Assembly (NCBI GenBank): GCA_024734555.1
Contig: JANPWX010000449.1
Coordinates: 3,406,179 to 3,470,178, forward strand
Reading direction: 5' to 3'
DNA length: 64,000 bases
Source: Trochalopteron elliotii
Taxonomy: Eukaryota; Chordata; Aves; Passeriformes; Leiothrichidae
Part shown: in pieces, positions 46,575 to 59,121 of the stretch
Position numbering within the stretch: the first letter of the stretch is position 1
Layout: each line of letters begins with the position of its first letter
Made by a program: the position numbers and the translations under genes
Notes under the pieces: model-generated
Database searches by the model: none
Told to the model about the DNA's origin: nothing
Seen by the model: only the letters and a program-made list of their open reading frames with translations

Positions 46575-46812
46575 GACTACAGGAAGTGGGCTTAGATTAG
46601 ATATTAGGAAGAAATTCTTTCCTGTGAGACACTGAAAGAGGTTGCCCAGAAAAGTTGTGGATGACCCATCCCTGGAAGCATTCAAAGCTGGGTTAGTGGT
46701 GGTTTGTGAAACCTGGTCTAGTGGAAGGTGACCCTGCTCATGGCAGCGGGACTGAAACGAAATAATCTTTACGATCCCTTCCAGCCTAAGCCTTTCTATA
46801 ATTCTATGAATT
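46575..46812 (+). repeat. CR1 LINE 3'-end fragment, sense
   Basis: GATATTAGGAAGAAATTCTT, GAGGTTGCCCAGAAAAGTTG, CCATCCCTGGAAGCATTCAA, CTGGTCTAGTGGAAGGTGAC and the terminal TATAATTCTATGAATT follow the CR1 3' consensus. It is 5'-truncated to about 240 bases, with the 3' end intact. Confidence 0.92.
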
Positions 46813-48979
46813 CTTGTAATAGAACTCTGTAAGGAAAAGTGCAATAGTTCCTTTAAACTCTGGTATGATGAAAAAATTCCAAGCATCCTCAGCACTTGGC
46901 ACACGGGTGGTTAAATCCTTGCAGACAGTGCTATACTTTGTTCTTCCTCTTTACATGAATTTTTACTTCATTAACTTCCTGTGACCAGAAGCAGCCTTGG
47001 AGGTTCATTGCCTAAGTCACAGCCTATGACCTGCTGATCTGCACAGACCTCTTAATCAAATTCTGTGTAAAAAGCCCAAAAACCATCTCCTGCTTCAGGC
47101 ATGTGGCCACGTGGCAGGATTATGACCTGCCCTGGTTGTGCTTTGAACTGGATACCACACTGATGCATGAGGATGACATTGAGTCAGGCAGTGTCTGTGC
47201 TCTGCCCAGGCTGGAACTCTTCCAGTTCACAAGCTGCCCAGGAAACACAGATTTACCTGAATCCTGCCTTCTCCTGTGCTGCAAGTCAACAAGGTCCTGT
47301 AAGTTTTCTTTCAGGGACAGAGATGGCTGTTTCCAGCTCCCTTTCGGGGCACAGATGGGGGAGGCATGGCCTTGTGGGCTCCATAGTGGCTGGGTGCAGG
47401 AGGTGATGGGGAATGTCAAGGGGGAGGTGAGATAGTTGGCTGTGTTGCTTCCCTCTCTTCACAACAGCCTTCCACTGAGGTGTGTGGTCTGCAGCACTTA
47501 AGATGACTGTAGCTACCCCAAGGAACCTCAGGGATGGATTTTGCCTCCTGAATACACTTCTGTTGGAATAGCAGATGTTCACCATGGAAACACTCCATCT
47601 CTGCAGCAATGATGTACATCACTCCTCTGAGTCCTTGGCTCCATGGTCTGGAGAGATCCATATTCAATCCACGAACTCTCACATCTCTTTAGACTCAAAC
47701 ACAATTCCCACAAATTTTGAGGGTAATGCTGTCAAATATCCTGCCCTCTGGAAAGTTCATTTCCCAGAAACCAATCTGAAACCTCACTGAGGATTCCACT
47801 GAAGCCTCTTTGGCAATAAAATACCACTGTCTCACTGCATGATAGATACACTCTGGAAAACACAGCCCTTGGTGGGAGCAGCCAGATAATTTTGATTATC
47901 TTGACTACTTGTTTGTGAAATTTGGCCCCATGCCACACTTTGTAAGTATGTCAAAAGTTTCTATGTGCCTGAACCCACCTGTGGACTGCTCAGCCTTCCA
48001 AAATTCTGGTGTGTGAAATGCACTGCTGTGCTCTTTTGCAGGACCACTCTCCCGATGAGCTGTTCACCCCTGTGCCCTCTCTTCCCTCTGGCTGCTCCAA
48101 CAGCAGTCACCTCCTGCATTTTATTTTACCTGCTGAACATTCAGAACGAGGATGAGATGGCCCAACTGCTGCTAACATGAAATGCAGCAAATGCATGAAA
48201 TGTGGCTGGTGAGTACCTGGATTTTCATGTTCAGATGTGGAGTGGGGGCACTGGGGACAGTGCCTTTACTGCAGAGAGGATTAGCCCAACCCAAGAGAAG
48301 GTGCTTGCTGCTCAGAAAAGGCTTTTTGGCACCAGTGCATGTGGCTACCCAGCCTAGGCCTCCTAGGCTGGTGTTCTATGAGCTGAGGCCTGCCAAAGGA
48401 CACCTACAAATGGTGTCCTCGTAGGAATATGTTATTGCCATAGCTTATTATATGTAATTCCACCAGTAAAACAATGAACCTTTTCTGGTTATCTTCTAAA
48501 AAATCCCACTCCAAAACAGTGCTTTAAAAAAGAAACCAAAAAAACTAACTCCTGTTCTGATCTCCTGCCCCAACAGGAAGAATTTTAGTTTTGTTTCTCT
48601 GCAGTTTTTAGTCAAATTCTCTCCCTGATGAAACAAAAATGAAAAATGGACAGAAACAAAAAAGAAAAAAGTACCTTAAGATCTGCTGTGTTTACTCATA
48701 ATTTCCTGCTATTGAATTCCTTGTATTTTCTGTGGTTCCTAGAAATGGCAGCAGACCACAGGTCTGGTTCTTGGGTACAACTGCTGGGTTCTTGCCTTTG
48801 CTACATAAACCATGCACTAAAAAACATGTATATCTGGAACAACCATTGAACCATTTTCCCTTGTCCTTTTGTAGAGAGCAGTTTCCACAGGAAAAAAGAG
48901 AACCCTGGAAAAATGCCTTGGGAAACCCCATTCTTAGTGCCATAGGCAGAAGGCTGATTGACATGCTCTCTGTGCTAAT
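46813..48979. other. Intergenic, no gene recognised
   Basis: GC-moderate DNA with several overlapping short ORFs (up to 110 codons) on both strands and no recognisable protein family. No RNA gene seen. Confidence 0.5.
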
Positions 48980-49335
48980 TGTTACCAGAAAGTTCTCAGT
49001 TCTCTGTGTTATCATAGGGTGATTTTTGGTGCAAGAATTGTAATATTCTTAATCGCTGTTCCCCATTGGACCCTTCCCTCAGACCCCACCTTAACTCCCC
49101 ACCCACACCAGGGTGTATAACTACCCCTGTCTGCCCCTGGACTCCTCCTTTGGCCTCGTGCCTTTTGCCCCTTGTGCTGCTTTGTCCAGTTTGGTCCCAT
49201 ACAGTGTGTGCCTTATTGTCTGTTATTTTTGTATTATTAAAAGTACTTTTTGGACAACTGGATTGAAGTTGTCTCTCTCCATTCAAGTTGCCGACAGGCA
49301 GAGTCCCAAGGGAACTCAAAGGGGTCTGATAGTCT
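48980..49335 (+). repeat. LTR-like segment, possibly an ERV solo LTR remnant
   Basis: The layout resembles an avian ERV LTR. A promoter-like GGTGTATAACTACCCCTGTC is followed by a C/T-rich tract (GGCCTCGTGCCTTTTGCCCC), then a T-rich run with TATTATTAAAAGTAC where a polyadenylation signal would sit, then CATTCAAGTTGCCGACAGGC. I cannot define clear TG...CA ends or a target-site duplication, and no internal retroviral region follows. Tentative. Confidence 0.35.
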
Positions 49336-49898
49336 GGGCCAGACCCCAGGAAGTTTCATCCTCTGATTTTAGTTATGTTTACCTCCTAATGATGTTTAAA
49401 AAATGCAATACTTTGGAACAACCTCCCTAGTGCCTTAACACTCTCACCTCCTTAGCAATCAACAGAAAGAAAAATGCACTTTGGGGTGACACGTGTAATC
49501 CATTTTAAGTGCCTATTTTAGGATTTAATGCAAAAACATCCTAAAGGCATGTTCATCTTTTCATTTGACAATAAAGACTGACCAGCTCAGATATAAATAT
49601 CTATTCTATAGCCCTTACACATTTTACTAGATGATTCTCTCTTGGCAATTGCATCATTGTAACCTTTGTCCCTCTCTTTCCTGACATTCAGATTCTGCAC
49701 CCTTTTTTGGTGTTTCCCATGAGTTTTGTTGGTCAGCAGCTCTTTTTGTTTTCGGAGCTGCTGTGGCATGCCTGCCTTCTCTAGCTCACTACAGTGGCTG
49801 CCATAGTGTTATATTACAGAAGACAAACACACGTTGCTTTGCAGAGACTTGTCTTTTGTTCAACTACTTATTGAACAGAAGAAATTGGTTCACAATGA

Positions 49899-49918
49899 TT
49901 TTTTTTTTTTTTTTTTTT
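49899..49918. repeat. Poly-T run of 20
   Basis: Uninterrupted homopolymer of about 20 T in intergenic DNA. Such runs are prone to length error in assemblies. It could be the poly-A tail of a minus-strand retrocopy, but the flanking sequence on the right (GTCTATGAAAAAGCC) did not match anything I know. Confidence 0.85.
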
Positions 49919-52900
49919 GTCTATGAAAAAGCCATAGTCTTTCTCTCTGAGGCTGGGCAAGTACACTGTAATGTGGGAGGCCTGACAACCTGCAAACAAT
50001 GCAGCTGACAACTTGTCAGCTGAAGAGTGCTTGCGTGTAATAACTAAAGGGACAAAACAACGTTTGACAAACAGGATATTGTATAAATGCACACATTTTC
50101 TGTGTGCAGGAGATTAGCATTGGGTAGAGAGGAGTTGACAGGAGGGGGAAAGAGATTTGAAAGGACAGAAACAAAAGAATAGCGCTCACAGTCACAGTAC
50201 ATGTATCCCAGTCTACCAAGTCTTGGCCCGCAGGTCTACATGTCTGGATGCAGGATTGAGTAGCTTCGTATGTACAAGCAATGTTTCACTTTAAAACACA
50301 TACATTCTTTAATTACCCCACAGGAGCCAGCAGAAGGGAAATCACTGTGGTAACACTGAAGTATGCTGCATTTTTATGGCGATTGCTGTGTACTGAGAAA
50401 CACAGCCTCAGAAGCTGTAACCTCATGAACTGCCTAGGCATGAATACCACTATTGTTTCCAAGTAAGAAAAACAGAATTACAAAAACCAGAAACTCCTAC
50501 AGTCTTGGGCCAATGCCAAACTCTTGTATATACTTTCAAAGGAAGATAACCTGCTTAATTTTGGAAATGTTCTCACAGTAGCTTATTTTGTGCTTATAAT
50601 TGTGTGGCCAAGTGAAAGAGACAGTGTTCTGGAGACCTACAGTATGTGTTTGACAAAGTTCAGACACAAACCATGTTCCTAGATAGATACACATTTCAAA
50701 ACTGTATTAGGAAGAGCTTTGAGACAGGATAAAAGGTAGTTTTCTTTAAAATCAAAATAAGGAAGTCATAAGGAAGTGGCAAAAGGCCAGTATCAAGCCT
50801 CAAGACACTAGTACTTTATACAGATCCTTGCATTTGTACTGCTCAATGTGCAGGTGGTGCTAAAAATCATGCTGTGTGCCTAAGGCTTCAACACATTTGA
50901 TACTGAGACTTCTTCTGTGCCAGCCCTTAGATGGTAATTTAATCTCCACTCGTCCAGAGCCTGAAATGACCACAGCACCTTGTGTCTCAGAACTGGTGGT
51001 CTAGTCTGTTTTAAATATGTACTTTATTCTCAGAGCAGGATAAAATCCATCTCATGGCAACTTACAACATTAATGTTTTATAGAGTGGAGACTTAAAGCC
51101 TCAGATGCTGGGGCTTAATTTTCCAGATGCTGTAAAAGCACATTTTATCAGGTTGCTCTTTTTGTTCAAAACATGTTCCTACTGTCTTGCATGTTAGGAA
51201 TGGGGTGCTTTGTTTCTTGAATCTTGCACAATGGAAGGATGGGAGAATCTTACCTTGGGCCTTTTCATATTCTTTGATCTCAGTGATCTTTAGGACAGTG
51301 CTTTTTCAGTGGAAAATGGTCTTTCTCTGCTGAAATAACTCAGCAGAGAAACAAAGGACCCTTTGCTTCTCCAAGGCTATTGTACCCTCTGTCTCAGCAG
51401 CACTGTGGTGTAATAAACATAGCATCTAACTCGTGTTTCCCAAGCCAGCTGTGCTCATTGCCATTCTAATTCCTGACCCAAGAATGCTTCAATTGGCATG
51501 CAAACTTCTTTTTCCCAAAAAAATCTTTGTTCATAAGGACTGGAGAGACCTTTTGGATTATCACAATTAGTAACACTGAACTTCAGATAAGAGGCCCAGA
51601 TTATTGCCCTAGAGGCTGAGATAGTTTTCATTACATAAAGAGATTAGCTGAAACCAGGGATATCTGGTACTGGCTGGTACTTGGATAGATGGATTTTAGG
51701 TCAGTGCAGCCACTGGTTGATGATAAATTAAGCCCCATTAGTATATTCTTTGTTTTCTGAGTCTGAGGTGCTCCTTCTGAATAAATACACCAGGAACAGA
51801 GCAATTTTTCTAGCTAGTCCACTAAAAAACCCCAAGTGTTCAGCATGACATCTTGTGTTATTTTAACCTGATTTTGGCATCTCATTTATGCAATTTTTTT
51901 TTTGTATAAAAATGTATCTGTCTGTCCACTCCACCCCAAAAACTTTTTGATTCTTTGAACAGTTTAACAGCAAATCTGTCAAAATTTGACAGCACGTTCC
52001 AGCTTCTAGATACCCAGTCTTTTAACCTTGTCATAAATAGCCATTTATATTCACTCAATTGGCACTTGTTTCTCACCCAAATCCCCTCCCTGTTCCATGT
52101 ATCCAGTGGGTACTGGTATGTAAGTTAATAATCAATTTGGAGCTACTAGCCAAAAAATACTAGCTTAACCCCTTATGAAAGATGCATCACTTTGTTTCTA
52201 TTTTGCATCACTCTTTTCCTGGTTTCACTATGTTTTTCCTCTAATATATTCTAATGAAAATATAATGTCCAAAATAAACGGGTTTTTTTCAGTAGTGCAT
52301 GCTGCGTTACTTTTAATTTATTTATTCCTGTAAGTCCTAAGAAATGAAAGTGAAAGCATTTTCAGTACAACTATGATTCCTCTTATGTCTCTTACGTTCT
52401 TAAGAAACACAGTACTGCGCAGCAGGATACAAAACTGGAAAGCTCAGCTTCTCTCAGGCTGCAATTTCAGTACCATGTGCCACCAGGATTAACCTAAGCA
52501 GCCCCCACTCCTGTCATTTAACCCTGTGTCTGCTACAACTGCTTGTGCCATCGTTGTTCATGGAGAGCTGATTTACGGCTTGCTCAGTTTGCACACAGGG
52601 GCTTTTTGGTTTTGCTGTAAATCAGAAATCAGTTCCCCATGAGCTACATTGGGAACTCAGGCAGCCACAGAGATCAGATTTCTGGTTTTGCTTACAGAAT
52701 TAGGGCCTTGTTTTGCATGTTGCAACAGAAGGCTTAAGCTCCTCTTTGTATGTGGGCTTGTGGAAGCCGGTGTGTTCCCATGTGCTTATGTGCCATTTGA
52801 AACGGTGATGTAGATACTTTGGGAAACTTCATCTTGTATCTGTAGCCTCTGAATGGTTTATTTAATTTCTGAGGTATTTGGCCTTTTAAACAGAACGCTG

Positions 52901-55900
52901 TCAAGGCAATCACCCATTTTCTAGGTAAAGAGTGATGAAATCATATTTAGCATGATTTATAAATCATTTTTATCTTGCTGAACCTAGCAGCAGTTGTGGT
53001 AGAAAACCAGCAGTATAATCCTCAGGAAATGAAACAGTGGCACATTTGATTCCATTTCAGTTGAAGAAGTATTGACATAAAAACATTCCCCAAGAACATG
53101 AATAGCAACAGCTGGTTCAACTAAAGCAAATTAAACACCCTGGAAAGGTTTTAAAATCTGCAGAGAGGTAATGGGGAATAAATGACGGAAATCAGATCTA
53201 GAGAAATTTTCTTACTCTGACAGCAGGAAGTAACTTGGAGTCAAAGCAGACAACCTGATGTTTAGAAAAACAACTCCTTTGGAAAAAACCAGGAAGGTGG
53301 GGCTCTGAATTGACACAATTTGAAGCAGTGGAATAGAAGCCTTTTTATTTCTCTGAGATATAAATGGTTCTCTTTCCACCTGATTGTGGTTTATTTTAGT
53401 CAAGTCATCTCTGCTTTGGCATTCTTCACATTCCTATCTTCTGCTGAATGTATGTTTGTTATACCACCAGAAAAAAATGGTCTTCCTAGAAGCAGACAAT
53501 GAAGCTTAGAAAAGTGAGCAGATTCTCCAACCTAAAAAGAGAATTGAACTCAACATCTACCATGATCTTCTTGCAACTCATTCCGATTATTTTTTATCTT
53601 CCAAGAAAATATTAATGAGAACTTCTGACTGATTTAAATGCCTCAACTTATTCAGTGTGGCTTTGATATGTTCTTGAGACTGCTTATGGCTTATGGGAGA
53701 ATTTATCTGAGCACTAAATGTGAGAAAGCCCACAACAGATTTAGGTAAACCTAAACTTTTGTACTCGTGATCCTTTGCGCGGGAGGATGTGAAAAAGAAA
53801 ACTCTTGTCTGTGCAAAGGGAATGGAAACTTTGCAGACTGTGAATGTACTGACCTTCAGAAAGGGAGCAGCAAGATTTTTTTTTTCCTTGAACATTTAGG
53901 GTTATCACAGTGAGTCACGGATGCCCTTAATATCTAGATATTATATTTGTCCCTAGTCACATTTTAATTTATTTTTGCTATATGCCCAAATGCAATTTAA
54001 AAAGTTTCATTTAAAAAAAGAAAAGTAGTAATCATTATTGCTGGTGTAGATGTAGGTGCCCTTGTCACCAAAATTATGGGAAAAACAGAAACTCTACAAC
54101 ATCTTTTCAGTGTTAGAGAATCAAGGCATTTTTTTATTCTGGCCAGGATGTGCAACACAAATTATTTCGACACATGCCTGGGCTGTGCAGTGAAAATCGT
54201 TCACATGGTTCTTTACCAGACTTTTCACATATTTATATATAGAAACCTCAAAGAAATTCATATTCATTAGTCTTAAATTACACAACTCTTAGTATTTGGT
54301 CTATTGGTTATTGATCCCTTTGCGTTTGATGCTAATCTGGTCCTCATTCTTTGGCTCTCTTATTGATCTCTTCCCAGACCAGCTATCTCCGCTACACCAG
54401 AGGAAAATATTCCTTAATGTTCTCTTATCTCCTGTGCATCTTCTAGCTACTCCCAATCTGTGGATATTAAGCTCATCAGACCTCTCCCGGTGAAGAGAGG
54501 TTTTGAAGAGAAACTTCAATTCCCTTTCCCCTGGGCAAAGGTGAACAAACCTGTGACTAAAGTTAAAAAAAAAAATTAATAGTTGCTGTGTTCAGTCAAA
54601 ACGAAGTGGGCAGTTGCACCCACACAGATTATCAAACACAGTTTATCTGATCTCATGTTTACAGGATGTCAGAACTATTGGGACTTGGCTTCATTTGTAA
54701 ATTGAATAGATAATGCAACTTTATCTACAACTGGTATTTTTTGTCTCAAGTTGGCTTTTCCAAAGCTTTCCTTCATATATTTTTTCTTATTTCTCTCATC
54801 ATTATCTTCCCCTTACATCCTGAAGGAGTTGAGGAATTCCTTCTGACATTTTTTGTGGAACCCTAATCACCATGTTAGGTCAGTTTATAAGACAAAACCT
54901 ACTCCTTACTGCTGGAATGGGGGTTGATGCTTGCAGTGAAGCCAACACTATGGAGTTCAGAATAAGCAGGTCATGTTCCATTGAGGCATTTGATACCTCT
55001 GGAAAGCTGAAAAATGTGGGCACTACCCAGTGATAACTGGTTTTATTTTTAAATACAGGTTTTACAGGGGGGGTCAGATTTGTGGGAGAGTGGATACAGG
55101 AGTCAGTAGCAATGGAAAGGGAAATAACAATGCGTGTTTTCTTCATCTCTCCTCTTCATAGATGCTTAGAGGTGTGTTAGAGAGGCACCATTAAAGCCAG
55201 ATGCTTTAATGTTGTGGAAGATGGTAAAGTGGAGAATGCATCAGAGAAGGATGACAGCATGGGGAGACTGACATTCAGCAGGACTTTCAAAGAAGACTTC
55301 TGGAATCACATCAGGGGCTGGCTGTGCTCCTTGGTGTGATAATGCACTCATGCTGTCAGGTCACTGCCTCCCACCTTCAGAAATTTGCTCTCTCACCTTT
55401 GCTATTTCAGTCAACAGTACCATGAGGTTTATTTTCATAAACCCTAGTAATGTGGCAGCAGCACTTTTATTAGTACTTTGACCTCTGCGGTTTCCTTTGG
55501 TTGAGGACAGCTTTACCTGACTACTACCTTCTTTCCCCCTCTCTAGAGCTGAGTGTGCAAAGCAGAGGGCCTTGTTTCACCCACACACTTACTGGTTTTT
55601 AGGTCAAGACGGTGATCTTGGAAAGTTGCTGCAGTTGGTGAAAGGGCTGGAATAAGGAACAGTCCTAGTGATATGCCACAGCCTGAGAACCAAGCCAAAG
55701 CATGGATTTAGCTTGGGTAGAGCTTAAGCACCACTGCTGTCCTCTTACTCTGCCTCTGGAGAGTTACCCTGACCCCAGGCTGAAGCCAGACACAGAATGC
55801 TAATGATAATGCACCATTCCTCAGCAGTTTCAGTCCTAAGAAGAACCCTTTACTTACATTCTTAGTTCATGTCCTTTGGGTAAAGGACAATTCAATCCGT

Positions 55901-55916
55901 CATTGCAGCTAAGTGG

Positions 55917-55926
55917 GGAAAGTTCC
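55917..55926. promoter_or_regulatory. NF-kB-like site upstream of BIRC2
   Basis: GGAAAGTTCC fits the degenerate consensus GGRRNNYYCC and sits within the palindrome-like GGGGAAAGTTCCCT. It lies about 1.3 kb upstream of the BIRC2 CpG island. The avian and mammalian c-IAP genes are known NF-kB/Rel targets, which gives the motif context. A 10-base degenerate match is expected by chance every few tens of kilobases. Confidence 0.25.
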
Positions 55927-57229
55927 CTCTTACCTCTTTCTCTGAAAAGGGAAGAGATTGTTGGGAATGGGGGGCTGCGACTGATACTGAATGAGGCAAA
56001 GCAAGCAGCAAGTGCCTGACAGCTCGGGGCAGCTACGCCTCTTTTTCTCCTATCATAAGCATTTTAGCCTGCTTTTTATTTTCTCCCCCTCCCTTCCTCC
56101 ATTGTGACATGAGGCTGCCAAAGAGAGAACCTGAAACTGCTCGTCTGGAGGCCTGGGAGGGGCGGAAATAGCAGTTTATATGGTCAGATTAGCAGGAGGC
56201 CAAGGGTACAGGGGGCAAGGGCAGATAGTGGCTGGGTGTGCAGTGGCTTAAGAGAGGGAGGAGAGTTAAGGAGGAACTAGTTTTGAGCGAATACACTGGT
56301 TTTTGAGAGAATATACAGTAAAACGTCAAGAATCTGTTATAACGGATCAGTACAACTTCATCTGGGGAGTCCTGCTTGGAGTTCCGAAACTGGAGATAAC
56401 CAGTCGATACAAATCTTTATGCACTTGCAATTAAAGCCACACATAAATACAGAGCTCAGTTACTTGTGTGACACCGAACAGTTCCGTGTATCAAACAAAA
56501 CCACACATCAGCATTCTTCATAAGATATTTGAAGAGCTGGCTCCATTTTTGAAGCTTCTCTTCCCCATGTCAGCAGCTTCCTTAAAACAAGGTATCACGG
56601 ATTTGACAACCACTTTAAGCTTTAAAGGGAAGCTTTTAACTTTTTTCTGCAGCTGCTGCAAAGCAAATGTTTCTCTGTCTACCCTTACATGATGTTAAGT
56701 AGTGTTACAGTAGAAGCTGTGCTGTACTAGATACCATCATCGCACTTCAAATTTAACAGTATTGTTATATATGATAAATGTCATCACATATGACAGGAAA
56801 TTTGAGGAAATTTGGAAGAGTTTTAGAAAATATATGAATGAGTCTCTTGCAAAGTCATCTTACTGGAACTCTAATACGGAAAATTACCTACTAGTGTCAT
56901 AATGCTGTTACACTTCCTTATTTTTACTCTTCAGTTCTCAGTTGTGTAAACACCCTACTACCAGTCTGTCGTCACAAAACCGGGCTTTTAAAAATCTCTT
57001 ATCTGCTGTTTGTTCATAGGAAATGCCAGACCATGACTGTGCTGGGACATTTTGAGCATTTGGTCAGCGTTCTGGTAGGCTCTGTGGAAGGTTTTCAGAT
57101 TTCGATACGCAGAGATACCGCCTTAAACCCCTCCAGTGGAAATTTATGGTCTTATTTTGTCTTCCTCTTGTTCTTGCCCAGTGCTTTCAAGTGACCCAAG
57201 TCTTTCACCGGTCACGTTGTTTCCCCTCT

Positions 57230-58020
57230 TGCAGGCAGCACAGCTGCCTATATTAGGAGATGCGGCCGAGCAAGTGTTGTTTTACGCTGGTGTCAGGGAG
57301 CAAGGGTGAAACCGCGGGGTTTGCGTCGAGCCCAGCCCAGCCGAGCCGTGCGGTGGGAGCGCGGTGCCGGCACCGACGGGCCCGCCGGCCCCAGTACGGC
57401 CAGAACCGGGTCCGCGGGCCCAGGCGGCCGCNNNNNNNNNNNNNNNNNNNNNNNNNNNNNNNNNNNNNNNNNNNNNNNNNNNNNNNNNNNNNNNNNNNNN
57501 NNNNNNNNNNNNNNNNNNNNNNNNNNNNNNNNNNNNNNNNNNNNNNNNNNNNNNNNNNNNNNNNNNNNNNNNNNNNNNNNNNNNNNNNNNNNNNNNNNNN
57601 NNNNNNNNNNNNNNNNNNNNNNNNNNNNNNNNNNNNNNNNNNNNNNNNNNNNNNNNNNNNNNNNNNNNNNNNNNNNNNNNNNNNNNNNNNNNNNNNNNNN
57701 NNNNNNNNNNNNNNNNNNNNNNNNNNNNNNNNNNNNNNNNNNNNNNNNNNNNNNNNNNNNNNNNNNNNNNNNNNNNNNNNNNNNNNNNNNNNNGTAGTCA
57801 AGTGGTCCCTGAGACTGTGCGGGCCCGGGCTGTGGCCTCCGGCGCTGGAGGGCAGCACGGCTGCCCCGGTGGAACCCGCTCGGGGAGGAGGGGGAGCGGA
57901 GAGCGAGGCCCAGGGGAGCCGCGGACGGACGCGGAACGTGGGGCTGTCGCTGCCGGGGTTGGGGCCGCGCTCAGGGCCCGCCGTGCGGGGTCTGGTGCTC
58001 AGGATCTGGTGCCTTAGCGC
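57230..58020 (+). promoter_or_regulatory. BIRC2: CpG island: probable BIRC2 promoter and first exon
   Basis: The composition changes abruptly from AT-rich to strongly GC- and CpG-rich (for example GCCGAGCCGTGCGGTGGGAG and GGGAGCGGAGAGCGAGGCCC) and reverts to AT-rich after about 58.03 kb. It lies 2.2 kb upstream of the BIRC2 start codon, in the position expected for the housekeeping-type promoter with a non-coding first exon. The core is missing in an N gap, so the transcription start, any TATA or initiator element and the exon 1 donor cannot be placed. Open frames through this region are artefacts of GC-rich sequence and Ns. Confidence 0.75.
57432..57793. other. Assembly gap (362 N)
   Basis: Run of N inside the CpG island. 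The base composition on both sides suggests the missing sequence is also very GC-rich. The real length may differ from 362. Confidence 1.
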
Positions 58021-58539
58021 AGGGGGCTGTTTGTGCAGTGCTGTGTCATCGTGACTGAGTCTTTCCTGGAAAAACTTTTTGAAAACTGATCCTCCAGACC
58101 AGGCTACTAAATAGATAATTTTATATTTATTCACGTCTACGTATATAAAAACCCTTTGAACTATGTGTTTGCTCTTACCTAGAGTTTTGGGGAAGTTCAG
58201 TTTTGCCGGTGTCCTTGCTTCAAATGTAATTGGATTTACCTAAATAAGAAAATCCAGTACTCTTTAAGTCAGTGTTATAGAACTATGTCTTCATTGTTTG
58301 GGAATCTGCAAGCTTAAACCAATTTAAATGGATGCAACTTCTTTAGTACAGGATCTTAACTTCAGTTATACAGCTTGTGATTAAGTAGCCTGATTAATCC
58401 ATTTACCAAAAATTTCTGCTTGAGGGTTAAACAGTTTTGCATATGCGTCAATAACAGGGAAATGAAGTGTGTGAACTCCACTCCTTATCACAGTATTTGA
58501 AGTCGACTCCCTGAAACTTTATAGCTGACATTAAGCAGA
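58021..58539. other. BIRC2: Probable BIRC2 intron 1, left part
   Basis: AT-rich sequence after the CpG island, presumably first-intron DNA of BIRC2. No exon or repeat recognised. Confidence 0.5.
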
Positions 58540-58925
58540 GGAGCTTGGGGCTTGTTCAGCCTAGAGAAGAGAAGGCTGCATGGAGACCTCGTAGCAACCT
58601 GCCACTATCTGAGGGGGATCTGCCGGGAAGCCAGAGAGAGACTCTTCATCAGGAACTGTAGTGACAGGACAAGCAGTAATGGGCAGAAACTGAAAGGGAG
58701 GAAATTGATGTTAGATATTAGGAAGGAATTCTTTACTGCGAGGGTGGTGAGACACTGGAATAGGTTGCCTAGAGAGGTTGTGGACACCCCAGTCGTGGCA
58801 GTGTTCATGGCCAGGTTGGATGTGGCTCTGAGCAGCCTGGTCTGCTGGAAGGTGTCCCTGCCCATGGCAAGGAGTTTGGGACTAGATGATCTTTAAGGTC
58901 TCTTCCAACCCTTAACATGCTGTAA
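58540..58925 (+). repeat. CR1 LINE fragment, sense, in BIRC2 intron 1
   Basis: GAGCTTGGGGCTTGTTCAGC, CTGAAAGGGAGGAAATTGAT, ATATTAGGAAGGAATTCTTT, GTGGTGAGACACTGGAATAG, GGTTGCCTAGAGAGGTTGTG and GATGATCTTTAAGGTCTCTT follow the CR1 3' consensus in order. It contains a 114-codon ORF (58552-58896) that is merely the uninterrupted 3' UTR of the element. The copy looks comparatively young, and it lies only about 100 bases upstream of the candidate leader-exon acceptor. Confidence 0.92.
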
Positions 58926-59109
58926 TTGCAAAAAGCTTATGCTGTATCAGTTTGTTTAATTGCTGTTTGCATAGATGTTGCATGCACCTCATCTTGTGTA
59001 TTTTAACACACTCTTTTTCTTCCTTACAGGTTTTGTTCTGTCACAAAAAATTGAATAGTTGAAACTACAGATACTTTACAATTTCTTCTTGAGGACAGTC
59101 AGTAGCAAT

Positions 59110-59121
59110 ATGGCAGCGTAG
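59110..59121 (+). CDS. Minimal upstream ORF (3 codons) in BIRC2 leader
   Basis: ATG GCA GCG TAG, with A at -3 and G at +4, the strongest initiation context. It lies 1.1 kb before the main start if the long leader is real. Such minimal uORFs typically lower main-ORF translation or allow reinitiation. No biological product is implied. Confidence 0.3.
   Translation: MAA

Larger units (their letters stand above)
49336..57229. other. Intergenic, upstream of the BIRC2 CpG island
   Basis: About 7.9 kb without recognisable coding exons. It includes the poly-T run and a region around 55.9-56.3 kb of distinct composition: a palindromic NF-kB-like site at 55917, then CT-rich and GGGAGGGGCGG sequence. 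This could be a promoter-distal regulatory element, but I cannot support that beyond motif appearance. Confidence 0.5.

Noticed and set aside
57253..58134. Long ORFs (up to 293 codons) on both strands over the CpG island
   Set aside because: More than a third of each frame is N, and GC-rich sequence lacks stop codons. They do not resemble a protein.
58552..58896. 114-codon ORF near the BIRC2 promoter
   Set aside because: Entirely CR1 3'-region sequence; a transposon remnant, not a gene.
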